Origin: Aquabacterium parvum
GTDB taxonomy: Bacteria; Pseudomonadota; Gammaproteobacteria; Burkholderiales; Burkholderiaceae_C
Assembly: GCF_001447195.1 (NCBI RefSeq)
Contig: NZ_LFRI01000415.1
Span: 1-64,000, forward strand
Direction: 5' to 3'
Length of the DNA stretch: 64,000 nt
Positions 59,647-64,000 of this stretch are shown one piece after another; position 1 is the stretch's first letter, and each line of letters opens with the position of its first letter. Both the position numbers and the translations under genes were made by a program. Below the pieces are notes generated by a model, which was given only the letters and a program-made list of their open reading frames with translations, did not search any database and was not told the DNA's origin.

Positions 59647-62139
59647 TCAAGCGTTGCTGCTGGCGCGCACTTCTTCCATGCTCGTGAACCCGCACAGCAC
59701 CTTCTCGATGCCGTCCTGGCGCAGCGTGCGCATGCCCTCGCGCAAAGCGTGAGCGAGCAGCATGTCGGGGCTGGCACCGGTCTGGATCAGGCGGCGTGTT
59801 TCGGCGTTGACCACCAACAGCTCGTGCAGCCCCAGGCGGCCTTTGTGCCCGGTGTGGCTGCAGTGGTCGCAACCGGGGCTGTGCCAATGCAGCAGACGCC
59901 CCTCCACCGCGAAACGTTCCTGCCATTCGGCACGCAGTGACTCGCGGGTGACGCCGGTGGGCTCCTGCCCGAAAACATGCATGTACTCGTCCAGCCATCC
60001 GTCGACCTGCTCTTCGCTGGCCGGCTCGCTGGTCTTGCAGGCCGGGCACAGGCGGCGCACCAGGCGCTGGGCCAGCACGCACAGCAGCGAGTCGGCAAAG
60101 CTGAAAGGGTCCATGCCCATGTCGAGCAGGCGGGTGACCGTTTCGGGCGCGCTGTTGGTGTGCAGGGTCGAGAGCACCAGGTGACCGGTCAGCGAGGCCT
60201 CGATGGCCGTGCGGGCCGTCTCGGTGTCCCGCATTTCGCCCACCATGATGACGTCCGGGTCAGCGCGCAGCAGCGCACGCAAGGCCTTGGCAAAGGTCCA
60301 GTCGATCTTGGGGTTGACCTGCACTTGTCGCAGGCCAGGCTGGGTGATCTCAACCGGATCTTCCGCCGTCCAGATCTTGCGCTCGGGGACGTTGATGAAG
60401 CTCAGCGCCGAGTGCAAGGTGGTGGTCTTGCCGGAGCCGGTCGGGCCCACGCACAGCACCATGCCGTAGGGGCGCTCCATGGCGGATTGCAGCCTACTCA
60501 GGTTGTTGGGGCTCAGGCCGATCTTGTCGAGCGGCATGGGGCGGGACGAGCCCAGGATGCGCATCACCACGTCTTCCAGGCCGTTGTTGGTCGGGATGGT
60601 GGCCACGCGCAACTCGATGCGGTACTGGGGCACGAAGCGCGCGAAGTTGATCTTGCCGTCCTGCGGCTTGCGGCGCTCGGAGATGTCGAGGTCGCACATG
60701 ATCTTGATGCGAGCGATGACGGCGCTGCGGTAGGTGTGGGGCAGCTCCAGGTAGGGCACGAGCTGGCCGTCCTTGCGAAAGCGGATCTTGACCTTGTCGC
60801 GCCCGGCGTAGCCCTCGACGTGGATGTCGGAGACGCCCTGGTTGTGGGCCTCGACGATCATGGTGTTGATCAGGCGCACCAGGGAGTTGTCGCTCTGCTC
60901 GATGGAGCGGTCTTCCTGCAGGTCGCCATCCTGCTCACGCTCGAGGTCTTCGACCAGCCGGCCGGTGGCGGCGGAGTCGAGCTCGTAGGCCGGCAAGGTC
61001 AGCTCGTGGATGTTGAACGGCACGGCCGCCACGTCGGCACCCAGCTTGCCGTAGGCGTCGCGCAAGGCCCAATCGATCTGCGTGGACTGTGCCAGCACCG
61101 GCACGATGCGGCACTGGCTGGCGAACTCCAGCTCCGACAGCACGATGCGCTTGCTCGGGTCCTCGACGGCCACGATCAGGCTGCCATCGCGCCACATCAG
61201 GGGCACGGCGCTCACGCGCGCGGCCACAGAGAAAGGCACCTTGGTCAGCGCCTCCGGGTCGATGGGGAACTGCATCAGGTCGACCAGCGGGTAGCCCATC
61301 TTGCGGGCCAGCGCATCGATCAGGTCCTGACGGGTGATGAGGCCCAAACGGACCATCAGCTCACCCAGCGGCACGGTGCGGTCGCTTTGCTGCTGCCGCA
61401 GCGCGTCTTCGAGCTGTGCCTCGGTGATCAGGCCCAGGGCGATCAGCGCCTCGCCGATGCGGATCATGGGCATGCGGCTTTGCTGCTCGAGGGCGCCCAG
61501 CAACTGCTCCGGGCTGACGACCTGCTGGTTGAGCAGGATGTCACCCAGCTTGCGCTGGCGCATGGCGGCCTGCAGGGCCACAGCCTGGTCAACCTGCTCA
61601 AGCGTGAGCACCTCACCGGCCACCAGGGCCTCGCCCAAAGGCGGCCCCAGGTGGGTGGCCGAGATGGCTTCGCGGGGCACGAACATCCGGGTCACGCCCC
61701 CGGCCTCGTCTTCGGGCGGGAACAGGAACAGGCCGAAATTCGATTCGATCCAGCCGATGGTCTGGCCACGCAGCTCACCGCCGCCTTGCAGCTCGATGAC
61801 GTACTCGGTGGCCGGGCGCTCGCTCAGCGCCTGGGTGTGCTCGCCAGCGCCCTCCAGGGGCTCGGCCAGGGGCAAGAGCGGCCGCTTGAGGCTCAGGCTG
61901 CGGAACTGACCGAAACGCAGCGGCATGGTCGTGCGAGCGGGCGGCACCTGGATGTGGGCGACCTGGTCCTCGGGCACGAACAGGTTGAGGCGCCCCTGCA
62001 TGACGCGCCCGTTGAGCCCCACGATCTCGCAGGGCTCGTGGTCAAGCTGCGCCCGGGCCGTGGGGTAGCTGGCCAAGGGCGGCGTCGGCCAGCGAAACCC
62101 GACGGGTTCGGCGGCGATGGGGTCGAGGTCGTCGGACAT
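59647..62139 (-). CDS. GspE/PilB-type secretion ATPase with MshEN-like repeats
   Basis: The 830-aa traffic ATPase has Walker A CVGPTGSGKTTTLHSAL (about 565), Walker B RADPDVIMVGEMRD, a His box GHLVLSTLHTNSAPETVTRL and a CxxC pair of zinc sites (LCPACK, CDHCSHTGHKG). About 160 unassigned N-terminal residues are followed by four tandem LGE-type helical repeats (about 166-285), like the c-di-GMP-binding MshEN domain. It powers a type IV pilus or type II secretion machine. No pilus genes are adjacent. The ATG at 62139 has AGGATGG upstream. Confidence 0.88.
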   Translation of the reverse strand: MSDDLDPIAAEPVGFRWPTPPLASYPTARAQLDHEPCEIVGLNGRVMQGRLNLFVPEDQVAHIQVPPARTTMPLRFGQFRSLSLKRPLLPLAEPLEGAGEHTQALSERPATEYVIELQGGGELRGQTIGWIESNFGLFLFPPEDEAGGVTRMFVPREAISATHLGPPLGEALVAGEVLTLEQVDQAVALQAAMRQRKLGDILLNQQVVSPEQLLGALEQQSRMPMIRIGEALIALGLITEAQLEDALRQQQSDRTVPLGELMVRLGLITRQDLIDALARKMGYPLVDLMQFPIDPEALTKVPFSVAARVSAVPLMWRDGSLIVAVEDPSKRIVLSELEFASQCRIVPVLAQSTQIDWALRDAYGKLGADVAAVPFNIHELTLPAYELDSAATGRLVEDLEREQDGDLQEDRSIEQSDNSLVRLINTMIVEAHNQGVSDIHVEGYAGRDKVKIRFRKDGQLVPYLELPHTYRSAVIARIKIMCDLDISERRKPQDGKINFARFVPQYRIELRVATIPTNNGLEDVVMRILGSSRPMPLDKIGLSPNNLSRLQSAMERPYGMVLCVGPTGSGKTTTLHSALSFINVPERKIWTAEDPVEITQPGLRQVQVNPKIDWTFAKALRALLRADPDVIMVGEMRDTETARTAIEASLTGHLVLSTLHTNSAPETVTRLLDMGMDPFSFADSLLCVLAQRLVRRLCPACKTSEPASEEQVDGWLDEYMHVFGQEPTGVTRESLRAEWQERFAVEGRLLHWHSPGCDHCSHTGHKGRLGLHELLVVNAETRRLIQTGASPDMLLAHALREGMRTLRQDGIEKVLCGFTSMEEVRASSNA

Positions 62140-62237
62140 GGTGACCCATCCTAGGCAAGCGCGAAACAGGCAAAGGATGGAACAGAGCGGGGTTTGGGGG
62201 CGTGCATTTCGGCACGGAAACCGGCAAGATCGAGGCC

Positions 62238-63107
62238 ATGAAAGCGTCCACCGCCCTGTTGGCACGCCAGCCCGTCGGGCTCAGTTTGCGTGCACCGCAC
62301 CTGGCTGACCTGCTGGGTTTGTCGCCCGCCCTGGGCTTCGTCGAGGTGCGCGCGAGCGACATCGGGGCCTTCGAAGGTGTGCCGCAGGACCGCCTGAAGG
62401 CGCTGGCTTCGCGTTGGCCCCTGGCGTTACAGGCCAGTGAAATCGGTTTGAGTGGGGAAGTCGGCCTGGTGGAGCGCCCGCTCGAGGAGCTCGACCGCCT
62501 GGCTGGCGTGCACCCCAGGCGCCTTAGCCTGCCCCTGACGCCTGAGCGAGACCCTGGGGCCCTGGCGGCGGTGGTGGAGGTGATCCAGTCGCGCCTGGGT
62601 CAGCCCGTGCTGCTGGAGCTGGGCCTGCACGCCGATGCCCTGGGCGACACCCTCAAGCTGGCGGACATCGCCCGCCAGACCCGCAGCCGCCTGACCCTGG
62701 AGCCCGACCGCCTGCTGGCCCAGGCGCTGGGCCGCGTTCGGGCCAGCCAAGGTGCACCCACCTCGGAGAGGCTCCTGTGGCAAAGGGCCACCGCTTTGGT
62801 GCTGGACACGGTCTGGTCCCTCTCGCCTTCGCAGGTCGGGCAGGTTCGCCTGGGTGGCTTCCGGGAAGGTGCTCAGCCTCAGCCGCCGTCGCACTCGCGT
62901 GTGGCCGATCGCAGCCAGCGCGTCTCGCCCTCGGGCTGGGCGCTGCTGCGGCAGGCGCTGGAACACCTGGGCCCCGTGCCGACGGTCATGGCCTGGGACT
63001 CCGACCTGCCCGGTCTGGCCGTGATGCTCGACGAGGTCAGGCTGGCTTCGGAGTTGATGGCCGAGGTGGGCGCGGACGGAGAGGAGACGCTGGAGTTGGA
63101 CGACTGA
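62238..63107 (+). CDS. Degenerate DUF692/MNIO-family homologue
   Basis: This 289-aa protein follows the DUF692 (multinuclear iron oxidase, MbnB-like) frame from end to end: PVGLSLRAPHLADLLGLSPAL, GFVEVRASDI, WPLALQASEIGLSG and LGPVPTVMAWDSDLPGLAVM. Only the first His (RxxH) and one Glu seem kept among expected metal ligands. FEVHSENY is VEVRASDI, LSLHG is LALQA, SEHL is SLPL, HLAG is RLGG and TLIEWD is TVMAWD. It probably cannot hold the iron cluster. No precursor peptide or DUF2063 partner gene is adjacent. A GTG at 62202 is an alternative start. Confidence 0.65.
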   Translation: MKASTALLARQPVGLSLRAPHLADLLGLSPALGFVEVRASDIGAFEGVPQDRLKALASRWPLALQASEIGLSGEVGLVERPLEELDRLAGVHPRRLSLPLTPERDPGALAAVVEVIQSRLGQPVLLELGLHADALGDTLKLADIARQTRSRLTLEPDRLLAQALGRVRASQGAPTSERLLWQRATALVLDTVWSLSPSQVGQVRLGGFREGAQPQPPSHSRVADRSQRVSPSGWALLRQALEHLGPVPTVMAWDSDLPGLAVMLDEVRLASELMAEVGADGEETLELDD

Positions 63108-63116
63108 GTTGATGCC

Positions 63117-64000
63117 TCAGAAGTCGTTCGGGCGGAACTCCAGCAACATGGGGGGCACCTTGCCGCGCTCGTCGAGCGGGAGCACCTCGGTGCGGTCGAT
63201 CGCTCGCAGCACCGCCGCGTCCCAAGCCACCACACCTGACGAAGACACCAGCTTGACCGACATGATTCGCCCGTCGGGCGCACAACGCACCTCGACCTTG
63301 GCCACCGGGTTGCCCGGGATCAGTTGCTCGGTGAAAACGATGTTGGGTTTGATGCGCGCTTTGATTCGCCCCGCGTAAGCCGCGCTCGGGCCTGCGCTGG
63401 TGGCCGAGGGCACGCCCGCACCACCGGTGCCGCCGAGCTCGTTCATCATCCTGGCGATGTTGGCCTGGCGCTGCGCCTCGCGGTCGGCGGCGGCCTTGGC
63501 TTCGCGGGCCAGGCGCTCTTTTTCGGCCTTGGCTTTTTCCGCCTGCTCGGCCTTGGCCGCCTTCTCCCTGGCCAGCTTCTCGGCCTTGTCGTCTTTGACG
63601 GGTTCGGGCTTTTTCACCGGCTTGGGCGGCGTCGTGTCGAAGGTCTCCTTGGGCTGCTTGCGCGGCTTGTCTTCCTTCTTGGGCGTGCGCTCGGTGACGA
63701 TGTCCGGCTTTTTGACCGGCTCGGGCTCGGCGCGCTCGACCACCTTGGGCGGAGGGGGCGGGGCCACAGGCTCGGGCTCGACCGCTTTGGGCGGGGGCGG
63801 CGGCGGGGCCACGCTTGGCGGCGCGCCACGGGGAATCTCGGACCACAACTCGGCTTCGACCGCAGGCTCGTCCTGGGTCAACTTCCAGCTCACGGAAAAG
63901 GCCAGGCCCAGCGCCAGCAGCGCGTGGGCAGCCACAGCCAGGCCCAAGCCCGGCCGCCAGCCATCGGCGTCGCGCGGGCGCCAGCCCCGGCCGCCCTTGA
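63117..64000 (-). CDS. tolA: TolA, inner-membrane energy-transducing protein (5' end outside)
   Basis: The frame stays open to the right edge, so the first residues are missing. A basic stretch (KGGRGWRPRDADGWRPG) leads into one transmembrane segment (GLAVAAHALLALGLAFSVSW). Next come Pro-rich and Glu-Pro/Lys-Pro repeats, a long Ala/Lys/Glu helix (about 140-185 from the visible start), and a TonB/TolA-like C-terminal domain (YAGRIKARIKPNIVF, VAKVEVRCAPDGRIMSVKLV). TolA couples proton flow through TolQR to TolB-Pal. tolB is not adjacent: the convergent neighbour is the DUF692-like gene. Confidence 0.9.
   Translation of the reverse strand, partial: KGGRGWRPRDADGWRPGLGLAVAAHALLALGLAFSVSWKLTQDEPAVEAELWSEIPRGAPPSVAPPPPPPKAVEPEPVAPPPPPKVVERAEPEPVKKPDIVTERTPKKEDKPRKQPKETFDTTPPKPVKKPEPVKDDKAEKLAREKAAKAEQAEKAKAEKERLAREAKAAADREAQRQANIARMMNELGGTGGAGVPSATSAGPSAAYAGRIKARIKPNIVFTEQLIPGNPVAKVEVRCAPDGRIMSVKLVSSSGVVAWDAAVLRAIDRTEVLPLDERGKVPPMLLEFRPNDF

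Overview
The window looks like a chromosomal segment from a high-GC betaproteobacterium of the order Burkholderiales. The support is the gene order yebC-purD-hemF-nadD-rsfS-rlmH-maf-rng, murJ/rpsT/DUF3579/argD-argF, DUF1631, a PEP-CTERM protein and a beta-type flhB-flhA-flhF-flhG-fliA flagellar block. The genus cannot be fixed from the sequence alone. Two parts are joined at a tRNA-Lys gene.

Region 1 (1-16.7 kb) is the right-hand part of an integrative and conjugative element (ICE) of the PFGI-1/pKLC102/PAPI-1 kind. All genes run leftwards. Starting from the tRNA they are parA(soj)-parB-membrane protein, DUF2857, an adenine methylase, two winged-helix replication-type proteins, the ICE marker family TIGR03761, a probable DUF3158 protein, ssb, an OmpA-like lipoprotein, a HARP-like SNF2 helicase, an S49 peptidase, a CsgG-like protein and a DnaB helicase cut short at its C-terminus. 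Integrase and transfer genes must lie beyond the left edge. This region holds the least explained DNA: a perfect inverted pair of consensus DnaA boxes upstream of dnaB (1287-1311), five copies of a GC-rich palindrome (7957-10060) read in three different codon phases, and six copies of an iteron-like GGCGGGATTGGG motif inside or beside the putative replication gene, two of which form a 17-bp hairpin. Together with parAB, ssb and dnaB these suggest a resident replicon or partition site.

Region 2 (16.7-31 kb) starts with two tRNA-Lys genes (CTT, then TTT), each with a recognisable promoter. tcdA follows, which modifies ANN-decoding tRNAs such as tRNA-Lys. Next come cpoB, pal and tolB (envelope constriction), rng, an SDR-like protein, maf, rlmH, rsfS with a long histone-like tail, nadD, hemF, purD and yebC. 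A HerA-like ATPase runs the other way.

Region 3 (31-42 kb) holds lplT, alr, a thioesterase, radA, a solute-binding-like protein, murJ, rpsT, a DUF3579 protein, argD and argF.

Region 4 (42-51 kb) is a flagellar cluster: a soluble chemoreceptor, fliA, a P-loop-less FlhG-like protein, flhF, flhA and flhB, with a PEP-CTERM protein between flhA and flhB.

Region 5 (51-64 kb) has DUF1631, a GST, the stress operon prkA(yeaG)-yeaH-spoVR(ycgB), a GspE/PilB-type ATPase with four MshEN-like repeats, a DUF692/MNIO homologue that has lost most metal ligands, and tolA, which runs off the right edge. tolA therefore lies about 42 kb from tolB-pal-cpoB, so the tol-pal cluster is split.
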